Of a stretch of DNA of 64,000 bases, positions 16,919 through 25,190 are shown piece by piece; position 1 is the first letter of the stretch; each line of letters opens with the position of its first letter. This stretch comes from UBA4644 sp964541085 (lineage in GTDB: Bacteria > Bacillota > Clostridia > Oscillospirales > Butyricicoccaceae): positions 14,996 to 78,995 of the forward strand of contig CAZIPA010000005.1 of the NCBI GenBank assembly GCA_964541085.1. The letters are read 5' to 3'. The notes beneath the pieces were generated by a model. That model had not been told where the DNA came from and ran no database searches. It worked only from the letters and a program-made list of their open reading frames with translations. The position numbers and the translations under genes were made by a program.

Positions 16919-17166
16919 CAGACCACCTCCCGATAGCGTCCGTCCGGCATCTGCCGCCATACGCCGGTGACGGCCAGCCGGTATTTTTGCAGAATTTGTA
17001 CTGCGACAGGGAGATATTCCTCCCGGATATTCAGCCCATAGGCGCAGGAGCCCTGACTCAGCGATACCGGCGGCCGGGTCAGTTCCGCCCCAATGCCGCC
17101 GCGCTGAAAGGCAGCCGCTGCGGTCTGGGCCTGCGTCAGAGATCGAAAAGCAATCAGACAGTTCAA
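16915..17166 (-). CDS. DUF3343 protein, putative Se/S carrier-like
   Basis: 83-residue protein of the DUF3343 family, described in annotation as a putative Se/S carrier. It begins NCLIAFRSLTQAQTAAAAF, and the conserved cysteine is seen in PVSLSQGSCAYGLNI, where related proteins have a Cys-Gly-x-Ala-like segment. The only available start is a TTG at 17166, since an in-frame stop lies a few codons upstream; its ribosome site (GAAGGGAAG) is weak. Overlap with the cysteine desulfurase gene suggests the desulfurase passes sulfur or selenium to this protein. Confidence 0.75.
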   Translation of the reverse strand: MNCLIAFRSLTQAQTAAAAFQRGGIGAELTRPPVSLSQGSCAYGLNIREEYLPVAVQILQKYRLAVTGVWRQMPDGRYREVVW

Positions 17167-17217
17167 AGGATGACACTTCCCTTCGGCTCATCCTATGCCG
17201 TCTCTGCCCTGCCGGAC

Positions 17218-17244
17218 ACAAAAAGCGGAGCCTTGAGGCCCCGC
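17218..17244 (-). terminator. Rho-independent terminator after ispF
   Basis: Minus strand GCGGGGCC, loop TCAA, GGCTCCGC (one G-U pair), then TTTTTG. It lies 12 bp past the ispF stop and separates the ispDF genes from the DUF3343/desulfurase pair. Confidence 0.85.
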
Positions 17245-17256
17245 CGCATGATGTCG

Positions 17257-17733
17257 TTATGCTTTTTCCAGCAGACAGACCGCGTGAGCGGCAATTCCCG
17301 CGCCGGTGCCGGTAAAGCCCAGCCCTTCCTCGGTTTTGCCCTTGACGGAAATCTGTTCCGGAGAAATCTTCAGCGCCAAAGCGATATTCTCCCGCATCTG
17401 ACGGATGTGCGGCGCAAGCTTTGGCCGCTGTGCCACCACGGTGGAATCCACATTGCCGATCTGCCATCCGGCCTGACGCACCAGCCGGGCCGCTTCCTTC
17501 AGCAACAGCAGACTGTCCGCACCGGCATATTTCGGATCAGTGTCGGGAAAATGGCTTCCGATATCCCCCAGCGCCGCCGCACCCAGCAGCGCATCGGTAA
17601 TGGCGTGCAGCAGCACATCTGCGTCGCTGTGACCCAGAAGCCCCTTTTCAAAGGGAATGTCCACCCCGCCGATGATGCACCTTCGTCCCTCCGTCAGCCG
17701 GTGTACATCATAGCCATAGCCTACCCGCATCAT
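17257..17733 (-). CDS. ispF: 2-C-methyl-D-erythritol 2,4-cyclodiphosphate synthase
   Basis: Fifth step of the non-mevalonate isoprenoid pathway. The zinc-ligand motif GYDVHRL is at the N-terminus, and [26 protein letters not shown] and a C-terminal [12 protein letters not shown] follow. 158 residues, standard. The ATG overlaps the ispD stop by four bases. The pathway neighbour ispD is directly upstream. Confidence 0.98.
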   Translation of the reverse strand: MMRVGYGYDVHRLTEGRRCIIGGVDIPFEKGLLGHSDADVLLHAITDALLGAAALGDIGSHFPDTDPKYAGADSLLLLKEAARLVRQAGWQIGNVDSTVVAQRPKLAPHIRQMRENIALALKISPEQISVKGKTEEGLGFTGTGAGIAAHAVCLLEKA

Positions 17734-18458
17734 GTTTCATTTCTCCTCTCCAAAATCGCCTGGGCGAACAGCACATCCGCAGGCGTGGTAATTTTGATAT
17801 TCTCCGGTGCACCGTCCACGATCCAGGGATGCAGACCCATGCGCTCCAGCGCCGCCAGCTCGTCTGTCACCTCAACACCGGCCTCCAGCGCACTTTGCAG
17901 TGCCGCCAGCAGCAGCGCCTTTTCTGCCGCCTGCGGGGTCTGCATGGCACGAAGAGTGCTGCGGTCAACGGTTTTCACGATCCGACCGGTTTTGTCCACT
18001 TCTTTCATGGTATCCACCACGGGAACGCCTGCCCCTGCTGCGCTGTGAAGGAATGCAGCTTCACATACACGACCGATAATTTCCTCGCTGACCAGCGGCC
18101 TTGCGCCGTCATGGACAGCCAGATATCGGCAGCGTTCATCTGCCTGACAGGCCGCACGATAGACGCTCTCCGCCCGGCTTGCGCCGCCGCGCACCACCCG
18201 GGTCAGCTTGGTAATGTCCAGCCGTCTGCCCAGAGCCGCATATTTTGCGATCAGCTCCTCCGGTGCCGCCAGCACGATCTCCCGGATATAGGGACTCTGC
18301 TGAAAGGCCATCAGCGTCCGGCCCAGCACCGGAATGCCCTCCAGCAGGATCAGCTGTTTATTCTCTCCGCCCATGCGCCGGGAGGAACCTGCGGCGGGGA
18401 TGATGGCTGTGACAAAGGGCAGCTCTGTCGACTGCTTTTTTCGGGAAAACAGTCCCAT
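17730..18458 (-). CDS. ispD: 2-C-methyl-D-erythritol 4-phosphate cytidylyltransferase
   Basis: Third step of the non-mevalonate pathway, transferring CMP from CTP to MEP. The nucleotide-binding signature [18 protein letters not shown] is near residue 16, and VHDGARPLV and later TPQAAE are typical. The frame is open 16 codons further upstream, but the ATG at 18458 follows AGGAGGTTTTT, giving 242 residues with a short KK-containing lead. A terminator hairpin of the upstream carD gene ends only a few bases before this ribosome site. Confidence 0.95.
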   Translation of the reverse strand: MGLFSRKKQSTELPFVTAIIPAAGSSRRMGGENKQLILLEGIPVLGRTLMAFQQSPYIREIVLAAPEELIAKYAALGRRLDITKLTRVVRGGASRAESVYRAACQADERCRYLAVHDGARPLVSEEIIGRVCEAAFLHSAAGAGVPVVDTMKEVDKTGRIVKTVDRSTLRAMQTPQAAEKALLLAALQSALEAGVEVTDELAALERMGLHPWIVDGAPENIKITTPADVLFAQAILERRNET

Positions 18459-18470
18459 AAAAACCTCCTG

Positions 18471-18504
18471 CAAAAAGGCCGGGGCCGTCCAAGACAGTCC
18501 CGGC
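18471..18504 (-). terminator. Rho-independent terminator after the CarD gene, abutting the ispD ribosome site
   Basis: Minus strand GCCGGG-a-CTGTC, loop TTG, GACGG-c-CCCGGC, then CTTTTTG. The T-tract is followed within three bases by the AGGAGG of ispD, so ispD must be served by read-through or by a promoter inside carD. Confidence 0.75.
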
Positions 18505-18519
18505 AAATCTGATATGTTA

Positions 18520-18996
18520 TTATGCTTCCAGCGGGCGCAGCAGAGTCTCCGCAGCCTCCAGAGAAATGTTTTTTACCAAAGCGATCTCCGAAGCCAGAAT
18601 CTGGCGGGCAGAGAACAGAATGCGCCGCTCTCCGGTGGAAAGCTGCTGCCGCTTTTCCCGGCGGGAAAGGCCGCGAATCACCCGGGCCACCTCATAAAGG
18701 TCGCCGCTTTTGATCCGGAGCATATTTTCCCGGTAACGCTGATTCCAGTTGGGCTGTTCGCCGGATTCCAGCTGCGGCAGCGCACGCAGCAGATTCTCCA
18801 GCTCGGGCAGTGTGGCAAGCGGACGCAGACCGACCTTTTCCTCGGACTCGCAGGGAATCAGCAGCTGAAGTCCGCCGCAAAGAAGCGACAGGACATAGTA
18901 GCTCCGTTCCTGCCCGGCCATGCGCCGCTGTGTGATCTCACTGATCGTCCCCGCGCCATGCATCGGATGTGCAACGCGATCTCCTATGGAATACAT
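18520..18996 (-). CDS. CarD/CdnL-type transcriptional regulator
   Basis: RNA polymerase-binding regulator of the CarD_CdnL_TRCF family, 158 residues. The N-terminal Tudor-like RNA polymerase-interaction domain starts MYSIGDRVAHPMHGAGTISEI; the C-terminal helical domain includes NWNQRYRENMLRIKSGD and ARVIRGLSRREK. CarD-type factors stabilise open complexes, often at rRNA promoters. A strong promoter precedes it and a terminator follows, so it can be a single-gene unit. Confidence 0.92.
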   Translation of the reverse strand: MYSIGDRVAHPMHGAGTISEITQRRMAGQERSYYVLSLLCGGLQLLIPCESEEKVGLRPLATLPELENLLRALPQLESGEQPNWNQRYRENMLRIKSGDLYEVARVIRGLSRREKRQQLSTGERRILFSARQILASEIALVKNISLEAAETLLRPLEA

Positions 18997-19023
18997 AGGG
19001 CATCCTCCTTGCGCTTTTTTTCA

Positions 19024-19052
19024 ATTATACCCCATAATCTGGGAAATTACAA
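19024..19052 (-). promoter_or_regulatory. Sigma-A-type promoter of the carD-like gene
   Basis: Minus strand TTGTAA, 17-base spacer, TATAAT. The predicted transcript starts about 20 bases before the CAAGGAGG ribosome site. Confidence 0.75.
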
Positions 19053-19097
19053 GAGAAAAAAGGAAAGAAGGTTCAAGTTTTCTGAATTTTTCCCCGT

Positions 19098-19517
19098 TCA
19101 GTGCAGATAACCGTAGCTGTGATCGAAAAGATCCCAGATATAGTCATAGCAGAGTCCGCCCGCTTCATCCTCATAAAAGAAGGGATCATGACGCAGCGTA
19201 GTTGCGGAGTTCATAATCATCTGCCCCAGAGACGCACCGGAAGCATCCAGAAAGGTCATGCGATAGCGATAGCCCATGCGCATCAGGGAGATGCCGCTGC
19301 GGCGAACACGGGTGCTCTGAATATTGCTCAGAATGGTTTCGATATCGTCTGCGGCGGTCACATCCAGCTCATAGCCGGTGTTGCCGTCAAAGATGCGGAT
19401 GCACGCCACCTGTTCTGCGTCCAGCTGCTTCAGAAAGCGCACCGGCGCCCGATACCACAGAAAGACCGCCAACGCCAGCAGCGGAAGAATGAGAATCTTA
19501 ATCAGCTTTTTCCACAT
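19098..19517 (-). CDS. Hypothetical membrane-anchored protein
   Basis: 139 residues of no recognised family. Residues 1-23 (MWKKLIKILILPLLALAVFL) form a signal anchor, with the rest probably extracytoplasmic. The C-terminal part is rich in aromatic and acidic residues and ends LFDHSYGYLH. Regularly spaced beta-like strands suggest a small globular domain comparable to other short export-anchored Clostridia proteins, but no motif supports a function. The AAAGGA ribosome site is unusually far (about 14 bases) from the ATG. It lies between an rRNA methyltransferase and carD. Confidence 0.7.
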   Translation of the reverse strand: MWKKLIKILILPLLALAVFLWYRAPVRFLKQLDAEQVACIRIFDGNTGYELDVTAADDIETILSNIQSTRVRRSGISLMRMGYRYRMTFLDASGASLGQMIMNSATTLRHDPFFYEDEAGGLCYDYIWDLFDHSYGYLH

Positions 19518-19544
19518 GGATAAACACCGTTCCTTTCGTATCTC

Positions 19545-20774
19545 TCATACCACCTGAAAGAGGTAAAATTTCAGATAATCCGTCTCCGGCACATTCCAGA
19601 GAATGGGATGATCCGGCGACTGCTGCCGGGCCTCCAGCTGCCGCAGCTCCACACCTGCATCCAGTGCGGAGGAGCGCAGCATTTTTTCAAACAGCTCCGA
19701 CGGCATGAAATGACTGCACGAGGCCGTAGCCAGATAGCCGCCCCGGGGCAGCAGACGCATGGCCCGGAGATTGATTTCCTTATAGCCCTTTTCCGCACTG
19801 TGAACCGTTTTGCGGGATTTGGTGAAGGCCGGCGGATCCAGAATGATGAAATCATAGGGCTTCTGTTTTTCCGCTTCCAGCCGGGGCAGCAGGTCAAATA
19901 CATCCGCAGTGAGAAAATCCATCCGCTGCTCCAGTCCGTTGCGCCGGGCGTTGTGCTTTGCCATTTCAATGGCGGAGGCGGAAACATCCACTGCCGTCAC
20001 CCGTTCCGCACCGCCCCGGGCTGCATTCAGGGCAAAGGAGCCTGTGTGGGTAAAGCAGTCCAGCACTCTTCTCCCCCGGGCCAGCTTGGCCACGGCCAGA
20101 CGATTGTATTTCTGATCCAGAAAGAAGCCGGTCTTCTGTCCGTTTTCCACATCCACGGAATAGTAGATGCCATTTTCACAGATCTCGGTAATGGGGCTGT
20201 CCGGAACAGCTTTGCCCGGCAGCGGGAACCAGCCACGATACTGCTCCAGTCCCTCCAGCTCCCGCAGCGGTGCGTCGTTGCGCTCATACAGGCCGGAAAT
20301 CTGCTGACCGTCCTCCTCCAACAGCTGTACCAGCATAGGAAACAGCAGCGGCTTGAGACGCTCCATTCCCACAGACAGCGTCTGTGTCACCAGCAAATCG
20401 GAAAAACGATCCACCGTCAGCCCGGGGAATCCGTCCGCTTCGCCGAAAATGATCCGGCAGCAGGAAACATCCTCCCCCATCACCGTCTTGCGATAGTCCC
20501 ACGCATATTTCAGCCGACGCCGCCAGAACGCCGCATCAAAGCGATCGTTGGCATTGTGAGAGATCAGCCGCAGACGAATCTTGCTTTCACGGCTCACCAG
20601 TCCCGTGCCCAGGTATTTTCCCTTCTCCGAGAGCGCATCGGCCAGACCGCCGTTTTCCGCAGTCCCCTCTTCCCGAAGAACCTCCTGCGCATAAATCCAC
20701 GGATGACCGTTTTCCACCCAACGGGTTCCCTTGGGGGTAATGATAAAACGGGGATACTCCCGCTGTTGCTTCAT
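19545..20774 (-). CDS. Class I SAM-dependent rRNA methyltransferase (RlmI/YccW-like)
   Basis: RlmI-type m5C rRNA methyltransferase, 409 residues. The N-terminal PUA domain reads RWVENGHPWIYAQEV; the central segment contains FGEADGFPGLTVDRF; the Rossmann core has VLDCFTHTGSFALNAARGGA and the substrate motif LDPPAFTKSR. The catalytic cysteine is likely in ATASCSHFM. The frame is open 20 codons further upstream, but a consensus promoter overlaps those codons, so the ATG at 20774 after GGCAGG is the likely start. Confidence 0.9.
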   Translation of the reverse strand: MKQQREYPRFIITPKGTRWVENGHPWIYAQEVLREEGTAENGGLADALSEKGKYLGTGLVSRESKIRLRLISHNANDRFDAAFWRRRLKYAWDYRKTVMGEDVSCCRIIFGEADGFPGLTVDRFSDLLVTQTLSVGMERLKPLLFPMLVQLLEEDGQQISGLYERNDAPLRELEGLEQYRGWFPLPGKAVPDSPITEICENGIYYSVDVENGQKTGFFLDQKYNRLAVAKLARGRRVLDCFTHTGSFALNAARGGAERVTAVDVSASAIEMAKHNARRNGLEQRMDFLTADVFDLLPRLEAEKQKPYDFIILDPPAFTKSRKTVHSAEKGYKEINLRAMRLLPRGGYLATASCSHFMPSELFEKMLRSSALDAGVELRQLEARQQSPDHPILWNVPETDYLKFYLFQVV

Positions 20775-20805
20775 GCTCTGCGCCTGCCTTTTCGAGTTTT
20801 CCATC

Positions 20806-20834
20806 ATTTTACCACAGCTTTCTGCCGGTGACAA
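20806..20834 (-). promoter_or_regulatory. Sigma-A-type promoter of the RlmI-like gene
   Basis: Minus strand TTGTCA, 17-base spacer, TAAAAT. The two ATGs just downstream of the -10 fall at or before the expected transcription start, which favours the ATG at 20774 as the translation start. Confidence 0.7.
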
Positions 20835-20895
20835 CCTTTTTCTGAAACTCGGTCTCCCGTCATTGCTGGCCGGGCGGAGGAATGTTTCCCAACAC

Positions 20896-20926
20896 GGAAA
20901 ATATCCGCAGAGGCTTCTCTGCGGAT
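20896..20926 (-). terminator. Rho-independent terminator after radA
   Basis: Perfect 10-bp stem ATCCGCAGAG with CTCTGCGGAT around a 4-base loop, followed on the minus strand by ATTTTCC. It lies 22 bp past the radA stop and closes the operon that begins with the phosphodiesterase at 27155. Confidence 0.85.
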
Positions 20927-20948
20927 GATAGTTATTCTTATTCCCTTA

Positions 20949-22343
20949 TTATTCGGCGGGGGCGGCGTCTTCAAAGCACGCCTTTATGGCCTCACGGATG
21001 CTTTTTACGGGGATCAGGCGCATTTCGGTTCTACCGCAGAGAGAGCGGCAGTTGGCCTCCGGCAGAATGCAGTGGGTAAAGCCCAGTCGTTCCAGCTCTG
21101 CCACCCGCTGCCCCGCGCCGGTGACAGCCCGCACCTCACCGGAAAGGCCCACCTCGCCAAAGGCTGCCATGGTAGGGGGAATGCTGCGCTCCAGATAGCT
21201 GGAGGCAATGGCCAGAAGCACCGGAAGGTCTGCCGCAGGCTCGTCCAGCTCGATGCCGCCCACCACATTCACATAGGTATCATAGGCGCCCAGAAGCATT
21301 CCTGCCCGCTTTTCCAAAATGGCCAGCAGCAGCACCGCCCGGTTATAATCAATGCCTGCTGCCGTGCGCCGAGCGGCACCATAGGCAGACTTGGTGACCA
21401 GTCCCTGCACCTCTGCCAGAATGGGTCTTGTACCCTCCAGCGTTGCCACAACACAGCTTCCGCTGGCATCCCGGGGTCTGCCCTCCAGCAGTGCGGCAGA
21501 GGGATTCTGAATCTCCTCCAGTCCCCTGTCGGTCATTTCAAACATTCCGATTTCATTGGTTGAGCCATAACGGTTTTTCGTGGTGCGCAGCAGACGGTAG
21601 GAGGCGTGGCGGTCGCCTTCAAAGCTCAGCACCGCATCCACCATATGCTCCAGCACCTTGGGCCCGGCAATGCCGCCGTCCTTGTTTACATGACCCACCA
21701 GAATCACGGAAACGCCGTTGCTCTTGGAAAATTGCAGCAGCTGCATGGTACATTCCCGCACCTGTGTCACGCTGCCCGGTGCGGAGGAAATCTGAGGATG
21801 GTACATGGTCTGAATGGAATCCACGATCAGCACGGCGGGCTTCAACTGTGCCGCAGAAAGCAGAATGCTGTCCACCTCGGTTTCCGAGCAGATCAGAAGA
21901 CTGTCCTCCGCCACCTGCAGCCGCTGGGCACGCAGCTTGATCTGGGCCAGTGATTCCTCGCCCGTCACATAAAGCACGGTCTGTTCCCGGCAAAGATGAC
22001 GGCAGGCCTGGAGCAGCAGCGTGGATTTTCCAATGCCCGGCGCACCGGAGACCAGCACCAGACTCCCCTTTACCATGCCGCCGCCCAGAACACGATCCAG
22101 CTCACGAATGCCGGTGGAAAACCGGGTGTCCGCCGTGATGCTGATCTCCTTCAGCGGAACGGGACGGCTTCCCCGTCCGGCACAGCCGGGAACGCTGATG
22201 CTCCCCCTTGCAGCCGACTTTTCCTCCCGCAGCACCATTTCCTCCATGGTATTCCAGCTGCCGCAGGAGGGACATTTTCCAAACCATTTTGGGGAATCGT
22301 AGCCGCAGTTGGTACAGACATACTCCGTTTTTGCTTTTGCCAT
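20949..22343 (-). CDS. radA: DNA repair protein RadA/Sms
   Basis: RecA-like branch-migration helicase used in recombination, 464 residues. The N-terminal zinc finger is CTNCGYDSPKWFGKCPSC; Walker A is GAPGIGKST; the RadA-specific KNRYG motif is seen at TTKNRYGSTNEIG; a Lon-protease-like C-terminal domain follows. The frame extends upstream into the amidase gene, but the ATG at 22343 with GAGG nine bases before gives the family start MAKAKTEYVC. It begins three bases after the amidase stop. Confidence 0.97.
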   Translation of the reverse strand: MAKAKTEYVCTNCGYDSPKWFGKCPSCGSWNTMEEMVLREEKSAARGSISVPGCAGRGSRPVPLKEISITADTRFSTGIRELDRVLGGGMVKGSLVLVSGAPGIGKSTLLLQACRHLCREQTVLYVTGEESLAQIKLRAQRLQVAEDSLLICSETEVDSILLSAAQLKPAVLIVDSIQTMYHPQISSAPGSVTQVRECTMQLLQFSKSNGVSVILVGHVNKDGGIAGPKVLEHMVDAVLSFEGDRHASYRLLRTTKNRYGSTNEIGMFEMTDRGLEEIQNPSAALLEGRPRDASGSCVVATLEGTRPILAEVQGLVTKSAYGAARRTAAGIDYNRAVLLLAILEKRAGMLLGAYDTYVNVVGGIELDEPAADLPVLLAIASSYLERSIPPTMAAFGEVGLSGEVRAVTGAGQRVAELERLGFTHCILPEANCRSLCGRTEMRLIPVKSIREAIKACFEDAAPAE

Positions 22344-22345
22344 AA

Positions 22346-23107
22346 TCATGTTCCTCTGTTTTCCAAATAGCCGCTGACAATGGCCAGGGCGATTTTGATC
22401 TGATAGGGCTCCTGCTGAAGCAGGGCACATTCTGCCGGGTTGGACAGAAAGCCGCACTCGATGGTAACGGCGGGAGATGCAATGTTCTCCATCAGGAACA
22501 CCCCCTCCGGCGAAGGTTTGCATAATCGCTGATTTTCAGGGTTAAGACCTTTACGCAGGGCCTGCTGAAGCTGTTCTGCCAGCAGACGGCTCCGGGGATG
22601 ATTTTCCGAATAAAACACCTGTGCGCCGGAATACTGGCTCTGGGAAAACTGGTTCAGATGAATGCTGAGAAAGGCACTGTCCGGGTGCTGTCTTGCCAGC
22701 GCCAGACGGGCGTTCAGATCGGCATTTTTGTTTTCCCGGGCCGAGGCGCCGGGAGTATAGTCCAGCGAAGCGGCATCCTCCCGTACCATACCAGCGGAGA
22801 TGCCCGCAAAGGCAAACACCAGTCGGGTCTTTTCCGCAATGGCCAGCGTGATAGGTGCTTCGCATACGCCATCCGGGGAGACCGCTCCCCCATCCATACC
22901 GCCGTGTCCGGCATCCAGCAGCACCTCCGGTGCGGTGATACGGGGTGTTGCCTGCGCCGGTCTGGTGCGGCTGTTCACTGCGATCAAGAACAGTATAACA
23001 GTCAATGTCAGCATTGTCAAAGCTCCGTAGAAAATCAGTGTGGGAATACGAAAGCCCCACAGGCTCCCCCGCCTATTCCAGCGCACCCGCAAGGAAGGCA
23101 CCGCCAA
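22346..23107 (-). CDS. N-acetylmuramoyl-L-alanine amidase (CwlD-like)
   Basis: Zinc amidase of the Amidase_3 family, cleaving the lactam-forming or stem-peptide bond in peptidoglycan; CwlD makes the muramic lactam of spore cortex. An N-terminal membrane helix (about 24-45) precedes the catalytic domain with VLLDAGHGGMDGGA, the central SIHLNQFSQSQYSG and the C-terminal VTIECGFLSNPAE carrying the catalytic Glu. The start at 23107 is a TTG overlapping the previous gene by 35 bases; other TTG/GTG codons follow within ten residues, so the exact start is uncertain. Confidence 0.88.
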   Translation of the reverse strand: MAVPSLRVRWNRRGSLWGFRIPTLIFYGALTMLTLTVILFLIAVNSRTRPAQATPRITAPEVLLDAGHGGMDGGAVSPDGVCEAPITLAIAEKTRLVFAFAGISAGMVREDAASLDYTPGASARENKNADLNARLALARQHPDSAFLSIHLNQFSQSQYSGAQVFYSENHPRSRLLAEQLQQALRKGLNPENQRLCKPSPEGVFLMENIASPAVTIECGFLSNPAECALLQQEPYQIKIALAIVSGYLENRGT

Positions 23108-23468
23108 TCCCGCCTGCCGCTGTCATTGCGCAGGAAAGCACCAGTCGTCCCACATCCACGCCGCCGGCAAACAGGAGCATTCCGCAAATCAGCAGCATCA
23201 AAAATGCCACAGCCGCCGCGCCGCAGCCGGAAAGCAGCTTGCGTCCGCCTTTGCGGGAAGCCAGAAAGGAGGCAGGCAGTGTTCCCAGCAGCACGATTCC
23301 AGCACCCATCAGTGTAAAATGCTCCGGCGGCAGCAGCTCTCTGCCAATCATACAGGCAAGAAAAAAGGTCAGTGCCAGCATACAGGCGCAGCCCAGCACG
23401 CCGCATAGCAGTATCTTCCCCGGCGAAGGACCCGGCTCTGCCTCCCGACGGTTTTGCTTCTGTTTCAT
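23073..23468 (-). CDS. Small four-helix membrane protein (TIGR04086-like)
   Basis: 131 residues with four predicted membrane helices, resembling the TIGR04086 family that often sits next to yajC in Clostridia; function unknown. The ATG at 23468 follows GGGAGG with normal spacing. That ribosome site is itself the 3' arm of a strong hairpin ending the yajC transcript (23471-23513), so translation depends on the hairpin being open or on read-through. The C-terminus overlaps the amidase start. Confidence 0.75.
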   Translation of the reverse strand: MKQKQNRREAEPGPSPGKILLCGVLGCACMLALTFFLACMIGRELLPPEHFTLMGAGIVLLGTLPASFLASRKGGRKLLSGCGAAAVAFLMLLICGMLLFAGGVDVGRLVLSCAMTAAGGIGGAFLAGALE

Positions 23469-23470
23469 AG

Positions 23471-23513
23471 AAAAACCTCCCGCATCGTTTCTCACTGAAA
23501 CCTATGCGGGAGG
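23471..23513 (-). terminator. Terminator-like hairpin after yajC that contains the next gene's ribosome site
   Basis: Minus strand CCTCCCGCAT pairs with ATGCGGGAGG (10 bp), with an inner GTTTC/GAAAC pairing, followed by TTTTTC. The 3' arm supplies the GGGAGG ribosome site of the small membrane protein that starts three bases past the T-tract. Confidence 0.75.
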
Positions 23514-23538
23514 CTGCTGTTTGATGCCTGAGGCTGTC

Positions 23539-23994
23539 TTAGTCCAGCTTATCCGGCGTGGCTTCGGCTGCCTTGACCTCGTCCTTGGGCGGGTTGTTGT
23601 CCTTCAGGTCAGAGGGAGCGGAGGAGCCGCCGTCCTTGGTCTGGATCGCCCACTTCTTCACGGTCATGCGATTCTTGGCAGCACCGGTTTCGAAGGTGAC
23701 CTCATCATCCTTGATGCTGATGATACGGCCCACAAAGCCGCCGATGGTGACGATCTTGTCGCCGGGCTGGAGGCTGTTGCGCAGCATCCGATCTGCCTTT
23801 TCCTTCTTCTTCTGGGGACGAAGGATCATGAAGTAGAACACAGCAACAATAATCACCAGCCAGATGATGGTGCCATATGCGCTGAGGCCGGTAGCCGTGC
23901 CATCCGCAGCTTCGCCTTCCGCAAAAGCGCTGAAGGACAGCATACCCGTCAGGCCGCCTGCGGCCAGCATCAGTTTTTTCAGTTTGGAACTCAT
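23539..23994 (-). CDS. yajC: Preprotein translocase subunit YajC
   Basis: Accessory Sec subunit, 151 residues. A signal-peptide-like N-terminus (KLMLAAGGLTGMLSFSAFAEG) precedes the usual YajC membrane helix (IIWLVIIVAVFYFMILRPQ) and the basic KKKEKADRML segment followed by LQPGDKIVTIGGFVGRI. The N-terminal secretion-signal extension is additional to the minimal YajC. The ATG at 23994 follows GGGAGG. It has its own promoter, downstream of tgt, a common pairing. Confidence 0.95.
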   Translation of the reverse strand: MSSKLKKLMLAAGGLTGMLSFSAFAEGEAADGTATGLSAYGTIIWLVIIVAVFYFMILRPQKKKEKADRMLRNSLQPGDKIVTIGGFVGRIISIKDDEVTFETGAAKNRMTVKKWAIQTKDGGSSAPSDLKDNNPPKDEVKAAEATPDKLD

Positions 23995-24024
23995 AGTTTG
24001 CCTCCCAGTCATGATAATAATCTG

Positions 24025-24053
24025 ATTATAAACAAACCTTGTGAAAATTACAA
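24025..24053 (-). promoter_or_regulatory. Sigma-A-type promoter of yajC
   Basis: Minus strand TTGTAA, 17-base spacer, TATAAT. The -35 lies inside a small hairpin (CCTTGT with ACAAGG, then TTTGTTT) that could also weakly terminate the tgt transcript. Confidence 0.75.
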
Positions 24054-24059
24054 GGCGTT

Positions 24060-25190
24060 TCAGATTCTTTTTACCAGCTTTTCGCTGTTTTCCCTGCGGA
24101 ACTGTTCAAAACGACCCTCTTCAATGGCCTGCCGAATCTGCGCCATCAGGTTGTTGTAGAAATACAGATTGTGCATTACGGCCAGCCGCATTCCCAGCAT
24201 TTCGCCGGACTTCAGCAGATGACGCACATAGCCACGGGAATACCGGCGGCACACGGGACAATCACAGTTGGGATCCAGCGGGCGGGGATCGGTGGTATAT
24301 TTGGCGTTGTTCAGGTTGATGTGTCCTTCCGAGGTAAACACATGGCCGTGTCTGGCGTTCCGGGAGGGCATTACGCAGTCGAAGAAATCCACGCCTCTTG
24401 CCACTGCTTCAATGATGTTGGAGGGCGTACCCACGCCCATCAGATACCGGGGACGATCGGCGGGCATATGGGGTTCCACCGCCTCGATGATCTCATACAT
24501 GGTCTCCGCAGGCTCTCCCACCGCCAGACCGCCGATGGCATAGCCGGGCAGGTCCAGCTCGGCAATCTGCTGCATCTGCTGCACCCGCAGATCATGATAG
24601 GTTCCGCCCTGATTGATGCCCCAGAGCATTTGTCCCGGATTGACGGTATCCGGCCGCTGCTGGAGCCGTGCCAGCTCGGCCTTACAGCGCTTCAGCCAGC
24701 GCACCGTCCGCTGACAGGAGCGCTCCACATAATCGTGAGGCGAGGGGTTTTCAATACATTCATCAAAGGCCATGGCAATGTCCGAGCCCAGTGACCACTG
24801 AATGAGCATACTCTCCTCCGGCCCCATGAAGATGTGACGGCCATCGGTATGGGCGTTGAAATAGACACCCTCCTCCCGGATGCGCCGCAGCACCGCCAGA
24901 GAAAATACCTGAAAGCCGCCGCTGTCCGTAAGAATGGGCCCGTGCCAGTCCATAAACCGGTGCAGACCGCCCAGCTGCTTCACCACATCCTGTCCGGGAC
25001 GGACATGAAGATGATAGGTGTTGGACAACTCCACCTGACAGCCAATGTTCCGCAGATCCTCCGCGGAAAGGCCGCCCTTGATGGCTGCCTGTGTGCCCAC
25101 ATTCATAAACACCGGGGTCTGTACCGTGCCGTGAGCCGTTTGAAACTCGCCGCGCCGTGCCTTTCCATCGGTGGTAATCAGCTTAAACAT
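24060..25190 (-). CDS. tgt: tRNA-guanine transglycosylase
   Basis: Exchanges G34 for preQ1 in tRNAs for Asp, Asn, His and Tyr. Typical features are TPVFMNVGTQAAIKG, DSGGFQVFSL with the catalytic Asp, GGLAVGEPAETMYEII, and the zinc site CDCPVCRRYSRGYVRHL followed by a distal His. The frame is open upstream, but the ATG at 25190 after GGGGAGG yields the usual 376 residues. It overlaps the rmuC stop by eight bases. Confidence 0.97.
   Translation of the reverse strand: MFKLITTDGKARRGEFQTAHGTVQTPVFMNVGTQAAIKGGLSAEDLRNIGCQVELSNTYHLHVRPGQDVVKQLGGLHRFMDWHGPILTDSGGFQVFSLAVLRRIREEGVYFNAHTDGRHIFMGPEESMLIQWSLGSDIAMAFDECIENPSPHDYVERSCQRTVRWLKRCKAELARLQQRPDTVNPGQMLWGINQGGTYHDLRVQQMQQIAELDLPGYAIGGLAVGEPAETMYEIIEAVEPHMPADRPRYLMGVGTPSNIIEAVARGVDFFDCVMPSRNARHGHVFTSEGHINLNNAKYTTDPRPLDPNCDCPVCRRYSRGYVRHLLKSGEMLGMRLAVMHNLYFYNNLMAQIRQAIEEGRFEQFRRENSEKLVKRI

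Noticed and set aside
20774..20834. The longer N-terminus of the RlmI-like methyltransferase.
   Set aside because: A 17-spaced promoter occupies the same bases, so upstream ATGs would not be transcribed from it.
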